NCBI GenBank assembly: GCA_028289345.1
Contig: JANQQL010000042.1
Span: 1 to 64,000 of the forward strand
Length of the DNA stretch: 64,000 nucleotides
From: Planctomycetota bacterium
GTDB taxonomy: Bacteria > Planctomycetota > B15-G4 > SIAN01
Direction of reading: 5' to 3'
Both the position numbers and the translations under genes were made by a program. The notes under the pieces were generated by a model that worked only from the letters and a program-made list of their open reading frames with translations, did not search any database and was not told where the DNA came from. Below are positions 18,689 to 27,111 of the stretch, in pieces; position 1 is the first letter of the stretch; each line of letters begins with the position of its first letter.

Positions 18689-18835
18689 GGGTTTCGGGGC
18701 ACGTCCGGAAGCGTTGGACGCGAGCTGGCAATCGAGAAAGGTCTCTCGAGGCCGAGTGGGGGTCTCCCCTGGGAGAGCACGTCCCCCGGCTCGACACGCG
18801 ACGCGCCGGGGCGGTGGCCCGCCGGCCAGGCTTTT
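18689..18835 (-). promoter_or_regulatory. Conserved 5' leader of paralogue A
   Basis: Read on the minus strand, GCCCCGAAACCC lies 23 bases before the ATG. Further upstream, at 18784-18808, is GGCGCGTCG, five bases, CGAGCCGGGG, preceded by a GGCCGGC-rich block. Paralogue B has the same blocks in the same order and nearly identical spacing. It may be a promoter/leader copied with the gene or a structured RNA element; the sequence alone does not decide. Confidence 0.45.
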
Positions 18836-19058
18836 CCCGTTTTTTCAGCGTCTTTCGGGGGCAGGGATGCCAGGCAGCAGTCACCGTACCAGGCAGGGAA
18901 CTCGGGGAAGGCTCTTCCCGCCGCTGTTGGTACCGACGAGAGGGCTGGCGGCGATCGCCATCATCCGGTGCCACGCAATCTGGCGGATCCGGCAGCATGG
19001 ACGCGGCAGACAACGGTTGCGATATCTGGGATGACGCCGAGTGACGCTGACGAAGAAA

Positions 19059-19085
19059 GCCTCCCCCGGGAAAGCCGGGGGAGGC
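19059..19085 (-). terminator. Intrinsic terminator of paralogue B
   Basis: GCCTCCCCCGG (19059-19069), loop GAAAG, CCGGGGGAGGC (19075-19085) is a perfect 11-pair stem. On the minus strand it is followed by TTTCTTCG. It lies 20 bases past the stop codon at 19106 and shares its core with the terminator behind paralogue A. Confidence 0.85.
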
Positions 19086-19105
19086 GGAGGGCGTCAAAGG
19101 GTTTC

Positions 19106-21598
19106 TTACTCGCCGATGACGAACTCGACAGCTTCGGTAGAGGCAAGGGACTTGGGAGCACCGGGATCCAGGATGAGGCCTTGCATGAACAGAGGAAGAC
19201 CGGCGAAACCCGGACCGACGGGGAGGTTGCCGGCGAACGAGGCGCTGCCCTGGCCGCCGATTCCGACCGGACCGTCGAGGAAGATCGGCAGCAGGACCCA
19301 AGGAGTCTGAACCAGGATCTCGACGTCTTTGTGGAAGGCGCTCATCGGCCCGTTGTAGCCAAGCAGGTAGAAGCCCGGAGCGCCGCCGCGGCCGTGGGCA
19401 ATGTCGATCGAGAACGGATTGCCGCGGGTCGAGCAGCCTTTGAAACGAATGGTCGGGGTCACGCCGTCGGTGCCGACTCCGGCGCTGCCGTAGTATTCGA
19501 CCGAGCCGTTGCACTCGAGGTCTGCCATGGTGCTTACCAGGTTCAAGGTGAACACGGCGTTGTCATCCATGGCGAGGAAGTCGGCGGAGGTGGTCACGGC
19601 GTTGAGGTCGGTCACGATCAGAAGCGTCCCGGCATTCGGTGCGTACTGCCCGTCCTGCCAGTAGGCGGCGATGACTTCGCCGGTGGCGCTCAGGCCGGCA
19701 ATGGTTCCGTTGTGGTTGGCGACGTCGGCGGCGGACAACTGACCAGTCTGTCCGGCCTGAGAGACGTCCGTCGCGGGGCCGAACGGCCCGTCGAACAAGG
19801 GCGCCGCACCATTGAATGGGGTGCCGTCGCTGAAGCCGATGGTGGGAATTCCCAGTGCCGCTCCGATCTCGTCATGAGTGCTGGTGTCTTGAAGGAGCAG
19901 GAGATCCCCGCCATTCAAGAAGAACTGCACGATGTCGTTGACTTGGTCGGCGGTGCTGTCGACGCCGCTCCAGTAGGGAGAAACGAAGGCATCGACCCCT
20001 GCCAGATTGACCCGATTGATCTCGTCCATGTTGACGGTTTCGACTCGCCGGTCCACCGTTCCCGCGGGGCCGAAGTGCGATTGATCCTCCATCGCTTCTC
20101 GAAGAAGGGAGAGGTTGTCGCCATCCCAAGACCAGAGGCCGCTGTTGGGAGCGAGGGACGAATCCGGACCGGCCACTCGGTAGGGACGATTCTCCATGAG
20201 GAAAGCCATGGCGTTGAGAGTGAAGATGCCGTTGTCGTTCTCGAGCCCGAAGTCGACCGCGGGACCGGCGATCATGTTGACGTCGCCAGTGATGATCATG
20301 CTGCCCGAATACTTGATGTACTCTTCATTGCCCCAGTAGGCCGCGGTGATCTGGCCCGCCGCATTGAGCGCGGCAATGTGGCCATTGGCGGCGGCGATCA
20401 TTCCGGGAGCGAAACGTCCCATGGTGCCGGCCTGGACGACGTTGATCGCGCTGCCGAACGGACCCTCGAAGAGCGGAGCCGTGCCGTTGGACGGCGATCC
20501 GTCACTGCTTTCCAGGGTGGGGACCCCCAGCCAGGCCCCCAGCTTGTCGTACGAGGCGCTGTCGTTGGCAAGGAGGAGGTTCCCGCCGTACTGGAAGTAC
20601 ACCAAGATCGAGCCGGCCTGGTCGTCCGTCATCTCCGAGTCGGCCCAGTAGGGGGCGACGAAGGTGTCGAGCTGGTGCATCCATGCCCGGTCGAAATCAT
20701 CGATCTCCTCGATGATCACGCGCGTGGGAACCACGCCGTCCTTGCCGAAGTTCTCGGAGTTCAACAGTGCCTGGCGCAGCGATTGAAAGTGGCTGCCGGT
20801 CCAAGACCAGCTACCGTCCACGATGGAATCACTCGCACCGCCGATCACGTGAATCCGTTCGCGCGCAGCCAGCAATCCGAACCCGTTGAGGGTGAATCGA
20901 GCATTGTCGTTCATGGAATTGTAGTCGGCGAGCTGGGACACCATGTTGACGTCGCAGATGATCAGCAGGTTGCCCGCGCCCGGACTGTATTCGCCACGCT
21001 GCCAGTAAGCGGCGGTGATCTCTCCAGAGGCATTGACTGCCGCGACTTGACCGGACCGCAACAGAACATCGTCCACATCCAGTTGACCGTTGGATCCGCC
21101 TTGCTGCACACCGGAGGCGGTTCCGAAGGAACCGTTGAACAATGGTGCCAGCCCCTCGGAGGGACTGCCGTCGCTGCTTTCCGTGGGAAGACCGAGTCGC
21201 TCTCCCAGCCGATCGTGGCTGGCGTCATCCTGGAACAGGATCAGGTCTCCGCCGCTGAGGAAGAAGTTGAGGATGGCGTCCTCGTTCTCCACCTGGGAAT
21301 CGCCCCAGTAGCTGGCGACGAAGGCGTCGAGCTGGGAAAGGCTCTTGGGTGTGATCTCCGTCAGTGAGGTGGTCTGGATCTTGGTCTCGACGATGCCGTC
21401 GGGTCCAAAATTGGCGGGGTCGGCGAGGGCTTGGCGCAGCGCGACCAGGTGGGCACCATCCCAGCCCCAGTTCACATGGCCCAGATTGCTCGCGGGGCCA
21501 CCAATGACATAGGAAGATTGGCCGACGGCGACCGAGCCGAAGGCAAAACTGAGGGCCGCGGTGACTACCGCTGCCAGGGGGGATTTGAAGGACTTCAT
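19106..21598 (-). CDS. Secreted protein with three ThuA/GATase-like domains and C-terminal module (paralogue B)
   Basis: Predicted protein of 830 residues, exactly the length of paralogue A and collinear with it from signal peptide (FKSPLAAVVTAALSFAFGS) to the final EAVEFVIGE. The three internal units again start at YVIGGP, IHVIGGA and YRVAGP, with the diagnostic LDAFVASYW, FFLSGGDLILFQD and NDNARFTLNGF elements. Domain 2 carries GGNLLLANDS in place of the GGDLLLLQD form, as in A, so the internal triplication predates the gene duplication. Cys residues are concentrated near the C-terminal module (ECNGSVEYYG, FKGCSTRGNP). No catalytic nucleophile is visible. SD-like GAGGT lies upstream of ATG 21598. 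Function unknown; a secreted structural or ligand-binding role is inferred. Confidence 0.85.
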   Translation of the reverse strand: MKSFKSPLAAVVTAALSFAFGSVAVGQSSYVIGGPASNLGHVNWGWDGAHLVALRQALADPANFGPDGIVETKIQTTSLTEITPKSLSQLDAFVASYWGDSQVENEDAILNFFLSGGDLILFQDDASHDRLGERLGLPTESSDGSPSEGLAPLFNGSFGTASGVQQGGSNGQLDVDDVLLRSGQVAAVNASGEITAAYWQRGEYSPGAGNLLIICDVNMVSQLADYNSMNDNARFTLNGFGLLAARERIHVIGGASDSIVDGSWSWTGSHFQSLRQALLNSENFGKDGVVPTRVIIEEIDDFDRAWMHQLDTFVAPYWADSEMTDDQAGSILVYFQYGGNLLLANDSASYDKLGAWLGVPTLESSDGSPSNGTAPLFEGPFGSAINVVQAGTMGRFAPGMIAAANGHIAALNAAGQITAAYWGNEEYIKYSGSMIITGDVNMIAGPAVDFGLENDNGIFTLNAMAFLMENRPYRVAGPDSSLAPNSGLWSWDGDNLSLLREAMEDQSHFGPAGTVDRRVETVNMDEINRVNLAGVDAFVSPYWSGVDSTADQVNDIVQFFLNGGDLLLLQDTSTHDEIGAALGIPTIGFSDGTPFNGAAPLFDGPFGPATDVSQAGQTGQLSAADVANHNGTIAGLSATGEVIAAYWQDGQYAPNAGTLLIVTDLNAVTTSADFLAMDDNAVFTLNLVSTMADLECNGSVEYYGSAGVGTDGVTPTIRFKGCSTRGNPFSIDIAHGRGGAPGFYLLGYNGPMSAFHKDVEILVQTPWVLLPIFLDGPVGIGGQGSASFAGNLPVGPGFAGLPLFMQGLILDPGAPKSLASTEAVEFVIGE

Positions 21599-21620
21599 GG
21601 CACGACCTCTTCGAGTTCAT

Positions 21621-21770
21621 GGGTTTCGGGGCGCGCCGAGAACTTCCCGGCGGGAGCCGTCGAGCCGTCGAAGGGGCTCCTCCGCGGCTCACGGGGAAGT
21701 CGTCGCGGATGGACAGGGCTCCCCGGCTCGCCAAGCCGACGCGCCATCGGGGGAGGTCACCGGCCACGCC
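21621..21770 (-). promoter_or_regulatory. Conserved 5' leader of paralogue B
   Basis: On the minus strand GCCCCGAAACCC (21621-21632) is 23 bases before the ATG, exactly as in copy A. GGCGCGTCG, six bases, CGAGCCGGGG occupies 21721-21745, again preceded by a GGCCGG block. Sequence between the blocks has diverged, so the blocks themselves appear to be under constraint or recently copied. Confidence 0.45.
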
Positions 21771-21789
21771 TCCTGAAGTTTTTGGAAGA

Positions 21790-21838
21790 GGCGGGGTCGA
21801 TCCGTGTGGGGACAGGATTCTCGAGTCCCAACCCCGCC
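21790..21838 (-). terminator. Hairpin terminator after the kinase gene
   Basis: GGCGGGGT (21790-21797) pairs with ACCCCGCC (21831-21838), and inside it GGGAC (21809-21813) pairs with GTCCC (21825-21829). It lies ~47 bases past the kinase stop codon on the minus strand. A T-rich tail is poor, so a strong stem-loop or attenuator is a safer description. Confidence 0.5.
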
Positions 21839-21884
21839 CAGGCTGGGCGAGCCGGAACGCAATCAGGCATTCACGACTCAGGAC

Positions 21885-24656
21885 CTAACGGAGTTCCGAT
21901 CGCAGGTAGTCCGCGTCCTCCGATCGCCCGGTGGCTTCGTAGATCTCCACCAGGGACTCCGCGCATGCTTGGAACAACTGGTGACGTGGACCAAAGTGCG
22001 TCCGGAGAATCTCCATGGCTTCCAGGAACTGGAACTCGGCTTCCTCGAAGTCGTCCAGACTCCACAGCGCCGACCCGTATTGCTGGCGCAGTTCACCCAC
22101 GATGGGGTGATCCAGTTCCCATTCTTCCGCGAAGTCCAAAGCCGTTTCCAGGGGCTCGAGGGCTGCTTCCCATTCGGATTGGCTGATCAACGCTCCGGCG
22201 TACTGATAGTAGATCTGGAGCGGATCCTGGTGATGCTCGCCGAACGCCTGCACGGCATACTTGCTCGCGTTGGCCAGGAGCTCTTCGGCTTCCTGGTACT
22301 TGCCCGTCCGGATCAGGGTCGACCCGAGACTCCCTTCCGCGTTGACGAGATCCTGATCTCCTTCTTCGAGTTCCTGGCGGAACAGGGACAGGGCGTCACG
22401 AAAATCCTCTTCTGACTTCTGGACGTTTCCTTGCATGAAAGCGACGCGTCCACGCATGAGAAACGCTCTGCCACGGATCCGGAGATCGGCGCCGGGTCTG
22501 TCCGCCGGGGACGCGAGGATTTCGTTGACCAGAGTCTCTGTGTCGAGCAACCGTCCCGCCACGGTATGAGCGAGGGCGAGCTGCATCTTCACCCGGTGCG
22601 TGTGGGGCGAGTCGGCACCGAATGCGCTTTGGGTTCCTTGCGTCGCCTCGACGAGCAAGGGGGTTGCCTTCTCATGGTTTCTCTGCTCTTGATAGAGAAC
22701 GGCAAGCGCGGTGGTGGTCGCTAGGGTCCGTGGATGGGTCTCGCCCAGAGCCTCTTTGCGCAGCTCCAATGCCTCCTCTAAGGGAGGGATGGCTGCTTCG
22801 AGACGACGTTGCTCGAAGAGTAGCGCGCTCCAGTTGTGGAGGGCGAGTGCGAGCCCCGTGGGAGAGGGTTCGGGGCGACGGCGTTGGATGTCGAGAACGT
22901 CGCGGAGGATTTGCTCGGCCTGGTCGAATTTGCCTTGGCCTTGCAGGAACAGTGCGAGATCGTTTCGCGCCGACAAAGTCGAGGGCGCTTCTTCCCCATC
23001 CATCTCTCGGCGCAGTCGGACGCATTCGGTTTGAAGCGTGATGGCCTCGTCGATCCGGTCCTGGTCGAAGTGAAGCCCCGCGAGATCCTCGTTCGCATCG
23101 ATGGTGTGGGAGTGCCGGGAGCCAAACAAAGACTTGCTGAGCTCCAGCGCACGTCGAGTTTGGGGCTCGGCTTCTTCCAGAAAACCCAGTTTCGCATAGG
23201 TTCGGCCGAGTAAGAATCGAACGGAACGTTCGACCTCGGCCTCTTGGTCCGGGTTCTCATCAAGTCGACGAGCGGTGGAGTTCAAGACGTCGACGACTCG
23301 AGTTTCGCGGGCGACGGGCACCAATGGGTTGTTCTGCCAAGGATCCGGCGCGACGAGCATCTCTTCCAGAACCTGATTGATGGCAGTCTTGAGCTTGGTT
23401 TCGCGCTCCGAACGGGCCAGGGCCTCCTTGGCGTCGTTGCGGGCTTGAATGGTCTGGAACAGCAGGACCGTTGACACCGTCACGCCGATCACCAGCAGTG
23501 CGAAGGCCAAGGCCATGCCTGCCACCAGGCCACGATGACGCTGCACGAACTTCTTCAGCTGGTACATCGGCGTCGGGCTTTGGGCTCCGACGGGTTCGTG
23601 GGCCAGGAAGCGGCGGAGGTCCTCGCCCAACTCGGCGGCCGATTGGTAGCGGTCGCTCCGTTGCTTGGCCAAGGCTTTGGCGAGGATGGTTGCCAGATCG
23701 CCTTTCCACTCCGCACGCTTGCGGCCGAGGGGGACGGGGTCCTCCTCACAGATCACTCGGGTGGCTTCCGGAATCGGCTTGCCCCGAAGCTCGTAGGGAA
23801 GGCTTCCGGTGAGCGCTTCGTAGAACACCACTCCCAAGGCGTAGACGTCCAGCCGAGTGTCCAGCCCTTGCTCGTCACTCCGGACCTGTTCCGGACTCAT
23901 GTAGGGGATGGTGCCGATCAGCTGATTGGCCTGGGTCGCGATCGTGAGTGGAGCGTGTTCGTCATTGGTGACCCGGGCGACGCCGAAATCCAGCAGTTTG
24001 GGTTGCCCATGGGGGGTGACCAGGATGTTGCTGGGCTTCAGGTCGCGATGGATGATTCCCCGCAGGTGGGCGTAGTGAAGGGCGTCGCAAACTGCGACGA
24101 AGATCTCCACCTGTTGCTCGAGCGGGCGATCCTTGCAGTACTCCGTCAGAGCAACCCCGTCCACCAATTCCATCGCCAGAAAGGGGCGCGGTCCTTTGTC
24201 CGTGGGGGCCGTGCCCGATTCGTAGATCTGCGCAATGTTTGGGTGGTTCAGTTGGCCGAGTAGCTCCGCCTCCAGTTCGAAACGGCGCAGCACCCGGCGA
24301 TTCATCAACTCGGGCTTGACCAGCTTGATGGCGACGTCACGCCGAGGAGTCTGCTGGGTTCCTGTGAAGACGACACCCATGCCGCCCACCGCAAGGATGT
24401 CTTTGATGACATACTCGCCGAGCCTCATGCCAAGGAAGGACTCGTGACTCTCGCTGACTTTGACCGGCGAAGCCTCGAGAAACGAGGTGGCGTCGTCGTA
24501 CGCATCGAGCAACGAGAGCACTTCGTCGTGGAGGGTCGAGTCGTTGCCGCAAGCCTGCTCGACGAACGCCACCCGGGACTCGGGTTCTTGATCCAACGCT
24601 TCGTAGAACAAGTCGCGAGCTCGGGTCCGAAGATCCGACGGGTCCCGGTCGGACAT
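21885..24656 (-). CDS. Membrane serine/threonine protein kinase with periplasmic TPR region
   Basis: Predicted protein of 923 residues. The start at ATG 24656 overlaps the sigma-factor stop (TGATG). Residues 1-75 are the acidic helical region common in planctomycete kinases. The kinase domain runs ~80-350: glycine-rich loop (AVGGMGVVF), Lys111 in VAIK, HRDLKPSN with Asp205, DFG at 223-225 and YMSPEQ. A transmembrane helix lies at ~376-400, followed by ~500 residues of TPR units (FHYAGALI-type and ARNDLALFLQGQGKFDQAEQIL). All catalytic residues are present, so an active kinase is expected. The fused TPR region probably binds proteins or senses envelope state. Coupling to an ECF sigma gene is a recurring planctomycete/acidobacterial arrangement and suggests phosphorylation controls the sigma factor or shares its signal. 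Confidence 0.95.
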   Translation of the reverse strand: MSDRDPSDLRTRARDLFYEALDQEPESRVAFVEQACGNDSTLHDEVLSLLDAYDDATSFLEASPVKVSESHESFLGMRLGEYVIKDILAVGGMGVVFTGTQQTPRRDVAIKLVKPELMNRRVLRRFELEAELLGQLNHPNIAQIYESGTAPTDKGPRPFLAMELVDGVALTEYCKDRPLEQQVEIFVAVCDALHYAHLRGIIHRDLKPSNILVTPHGQPKLLDFGVARVTNDEHAPLTIATQANQLIGTIPYMSPEQVRSDEQGLDTRLDVYALGVVFYEALTGSLPYELRGKPIPEATRVICEEDPVPLGRKRAEWKGDLATILAKALAKQRSDRYQSAAELGEDLRRFLAHEPVGAQSPTPMYQLKKFVQRHRGLVAGMALAFALLVIGVTVSTVLLFQTIQARNDAKEALARSERETKLKTAINQVLEEMLVAPDPWQNNPLVPVARETRVVDVLNSTARRLDENPDQEAEVERSVRFLLGRTYAKLGFLEEAEPQTRRALELSKSLFGSRHSHTIDANEDLAGLHFDQDRIDEAITLQTECVRLRREMDGEEAPSTLSARNDLALFLQGQGKFDQAEQILRDVLDIQRRRPEPSPTGLALALHNWSALLFEQRRLEAAIPPLEEALELRKEALGETHPRTLATTTALAVLYQEQRNHEKATPLLVEATQGTQSAFGADSPHTHRVKMQLALAHTVAGRLLDTETLVNEILASPADRPGADLRIRGRAFLMRGRVAFMQGNVQKSEEDFRDALSLFRQELEEGDQDLVNAEGSLGSTLIRTGKYQEAEELLANASKYAVQAFGEHHQDPLQIYYQYAGALISQSEWEAALEPLETALDFAEEWELDHPIVGELRQQYGSALWSLDDFEEAEFQFLEAMEILRTHFGPRHQLFQACAESLVEIYEATGRSEDADYLRSELR

Positions 24657-25228
24657 CAGTCGTTGCCGCCGAGTTCGCGCAGCAGCCAGGCTTTGGCGTA
24701 AGCCCACCGCCGTCTCACCGAGCGTTCACTGATTCCCAACACGTGGGCAATCTCATCGTGCTCGCGCCCGCCGAAGAACTTCATCTCGAGGACCTTGGCG
24801 ACTTCTTCGTCGTCTTCCGCGAGCCGGTGGAGGGCTTCGTCCAGTTCCAGCAGGTCGAACTCTTGCTCGCCGGCCAAGATTCGAGTCTCGGAGAATGTTT
24901 CGCGAGAGACTCCGCCACCCCGCTTGTCGCGCTGGCGCATGCGGGCGTGGTCAACCAGAACTCGACGAATCACCCGAGCGGCAATGCTGAAGAAGTGGGC
25001 ACGGTTTTGCCAGCTGACTTCGGTTTGCTGAACGAGCCGCAAATACGCTTCGTGAACCAGGCCGGTTGGTTCCAGGGTGTGATTGGCTCGCTCCGCTTGC
25101 AACTGTCGCTGACTGATGGCACGCAGGTCGTTGTAGACGGCTTCGAGAAGAGCGTCGAGGGATTCTCCGTTCCCCGAGGCAACCGCCTCGAGAAGCTGGG
25201 TGACATCGGGTGGAAGTGCCTCGTTCAT
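24656..25228 (-). CDS. ECF sigma factor (TIGR02999-type)
   Basis: Predicted protein of 190 residues, the usual length of the planctomycete/acidobacterial ECF group coupled to kinases; the longer open frame to 25444 is rejected. Sigma-2 is visible as ALLEAVYNDLRAISQRQL and LEPTGLVHEAYLRLV, with region 2.4-like FSIAARVIRRVLVDHAR. Sigma-4 is REHDEIAHVLGISERSVRRRW with the recognition helix SERSVRRRWAYAKAWL. There is no anti-sigma-factor gene adjacent. Its stop codon overlaps the kinase ATG, so the pair is translationally coupled. Target promoters cannot be read from the window. Confidence 0.93.
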   Translation of the reverse strand: MNEALPPDVTQLLEAVASGNGESLDALLEAVYNDLRAISQRQLQAERANHTLEPTGLVHEAYLRLVQQTEVSWQNRAHFFSIAARVIRRVLVDHARMRQRDKRGGGVSRETFSETRILAGEQEFDLLELDEALHRLAEDDEEVAKVLEMKFFGGREHDEIAHVLGISERSVRRRWAYAKAWLLRELGGND

Positions 25229-25704
25229 GGTCGGAATCTTATCCGCGAGGCGGGCAACCGGGGTAGTCGGCAAGCCCTTTTCGACCTTCGCGGCCCACTG
25301 CTCTCGCGGGATGGCGAATCGAGGAAACCTGACGCCGTGGCGAAGAAGGTTGTTCGGTGATCGCAGCGGACCGTTGAGTTCCCGACTCGGTCGTCGAACT
25401 GGTGACGAATCTTGCCGATTCGCGAGGCCGACCCTCGGTGGCAACAGAATCCGTCGGTCGCCCGGTTCTCCCGTCGGGGAGTACGCGCGATCGATCGAGA
25501 TCTTTGCAGCAGCGAGCCAGAGCTTCTTTCTCGAAGATTCGGGGCCTACCCGCCAGCGATCCCCACCATCCGTCGAGAACGGAGACGATGCCGTAATGGC
25601 GATTCCTCAAAGAACTTAGGCCACCGCTGTAGGGCATCAGTCATGCGGGCTAGGATAAAGGAGCACCACCCGATCGAGACCACGCACCCATCCTCGAGTG
25701 AATC
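25229..25704. other. Divergent intergenic region of 476 bp
   Basis: It separates the divergent sigma factor and SGNH hydrolase genes and should hold both promoters. I find no convincing -35/-10 pair; GCTAGGATAAAGGAG near 25650-25665 combines a possible -10-like TAGGAT with an SD-like AAAGGAG, but the latter is too far from the ATG to act. No small gene is supported. Confidence 0.4.
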
Positions 25705-27093
25705 ATGCCTACCCAACGCCTCCGTTCTCATCCTGGTTCTTTGTTGCCGGTTGTCGCCGGACTGATTCTTAGCTGCGATTCGGCGATGGCTCAGTTGTCC
25801 AAGGACTCGTTGATGATGACCGCTCCGGTGAAGAGGACTCTCCGGATCATGCCCCTGGGCGACTCCATCACTCAGGGAGGGCAGGGCTACGCGTCCTATC
25901 GCTATTCCCTCTGGTTCCAGCTGCAGGCGCAGGGGGAATCCGTGAGATTCGTGGGAGGCAATCAGACTGTGTTCGGGGGTGACGGCGGTTCCAACCCGGA
26001 CACCAGCCTCTATCCCGATTACTACACGACGTTCGACCGAGACCACCAAGGGCATTGGGGATGGACCACCAGTCAGATCTTCGGGATCTCTCTCGATGCA
26101 GCGAGTGACGCACGGCCGGATGTGGTCCTCGTTCACCTGGGGACCAATGACATCGGCCAAAGCGGTGCCAGTGGAGTTGCCAACGCCGAGATCCAGCTGC
26201 CTCGCATTCTCGACAACATCCGTGCGATTCGGCCGGTGGCCCGGTTCGCGCTTGCACAGGTCATCCCGATTGGGCCGGGGACCAGTTACTTCACCAATGC
26301 GAATCAAGTCGGACCTTTGAATCAGGTCATCGCCGACGTCGCGACGGACCGAAATGAGGTGTATTCACCCGTGGTGGTCGTCGATCAGAACTCCGGGTTC
26401 GACTTGGACATGGACATGCAGCCCGATGGGTTGCACCCCAACGAAGTCGGAGAGACGAAGATTGCTTCGGTGTGGAACGCGATTCTGGTGGATTCCTTCT
26501 TGAACCCGGTGGTGCCGGATCAGCCGTTGGTGTCGGTCGAGGACCCGAGCTTTGAAGTCCTTGGTTCTTCCGATGGGACAGTGGAAGGAACTCCTTCCGG
26601 AATCCCCTGGCGATTCGGAGCAACGACCAACACCTTTCGGGGGATCTTCAACCCCACTTCGGCCAGCTATCTGGGCGCCGCGGGCAGTGGCACGCCCCAA
26701 GGCGCCGACGGGGACGAAGTCGCCTATCTGTACAACAACGGCGGTGCTTTCGAGCGGGTCTACCTCTATCAAACCCTCGAAACGACGCTCCAGCCCAGCA
26801 CGATGTACGTCCTCCAAGTCGCGGTCGGGAACCGGCTGGCGAGCAACCCCTACGGTCCTTCGACCTATGGTGGCTACCGGATCGAGCTGCTTGCCGGGAA
26901 CCGAGTCATTGCTTCCGAAGCCGACGCGTTCACCCCGGCCCCCGGCACGTTCGAAGATGCGATGATCGCGGTGGACTCCTCGTCCCTCCCCGGATTCCTT
27001 GATGGCCAGGTCCTGACCATCCGCCTGAGTCTCACCGGCCTACAAAGCACTGACGCCACCGACTTCGACCACGTCCGGCTTTCAACGCTCTAG
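25705..27093 (+). CDS. Secreted SGNH/GDSL esterase with C-terminal carbohydrate-binding-like domain
   Basis: Predicted protein of 462 residues with signal peptide (SLLPVVAGLILSCDSAMAQ). The catalytic domain has block I LGDSITQGG with Ser54, a QGHWGWTTSQI block, block III LGTNDIG with Asn148, and block V DGLHPNEVG with Asp241 and His244, so the full triad is present. The arrangement is closest to CE3-type acetylxylan esterases, so deacetylation of a polysaccharide is a reasonable inference. After ~residue 275 a beta-sandwich domain begins (VSVEDPSFEVLGSSDGT) and continues to the end (LSLTGLQSTDATDFDHVRL), of the kind found with carbohydrate-active enzymes. It is transcribed alone and convergent with the next gene, separated from it by 18 bp. 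Confidence 0.9.
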   Translation: MPTQRLRSHPGSLLPVVAGLILSCDSAMAQLSKDSLMMTAPVKRTLRIMPLGDSITQGGQGYASYRYSLWFQLQAQGESVRFVGGNQTVFGGDGGSNPDTSLYPDYYTTFDRDHQGHWGWTTSQIFGISLDAASDARPDVVLVHLGTNDIGQSGASGVANAEIQLPRILDNIRAIRPVARFALAQVIPIGPGTSYFTNANQVGPLNQVIADVATDRNEVYSPVVVVDQNSGFDLDMDMQPDGLHPNEVGETKIASVWNAILVDSFLNPVVPDQPLVSVEDPSFEVLGSSDGTVEGTPSGIPWRFGATTNTFRGIFNPTSASYLGAAGSGTPQGADGDEVAYLYNNGGAFERVYLYQTLETTLQPSTMYVLQVAVGNRLASNPYGPSTYGGYRIELLAGNRVIASEADAFTPAPGTFEDAMIAVDSSSLPGFLDGQVLTIRLSLTGLQSTDATDFDHVRLSTL

Positions 27094-27111
27094 CGTGACT
27101 CAAGAACGGGG

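Larger units (their letters stand above)
16174..21598 (-). repeat. Tandem gene duplication, each copy with an internal domain triplication
   Basis: Copy A is 16174-18666 and copy B is 19106-21598; both are 2493 bp. Similarity extends over the whole protein and into the leader blocks (GCCCCGAAACCC 23 bases before each ATG) and the terminators, so the duplicated unit included flanking regulatory sequence. Inside each copy a unit of ~650 bp is repeated three times at protein level, diverged at DNA level. Confidence 0.85.

Noticed and set aside
18689..18835. Possible cyclic-di-GMP or other known riboswitch in the paralogue leaders
   Set aside because: The conserved blocks do not match the GEMM consensus or other riboswitch cores I know; kept only as an unassigned conserved leader.
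18629..21367. Long open frame of over 900 codons on the plus strand
   Set aside because: It is antisense to the two paralogue genes, spans their intergenic region, and gives Gly/Val/Arg-rich low-quality translation; the minus-strand genes have signal peptides, SD sequences and domains.
16174..21598. CRISPR-like repetition
   Set aside because: The repetition is at protein-domain scale (~650 bp units, diverged in DNA), not short direct repeats with spacers.
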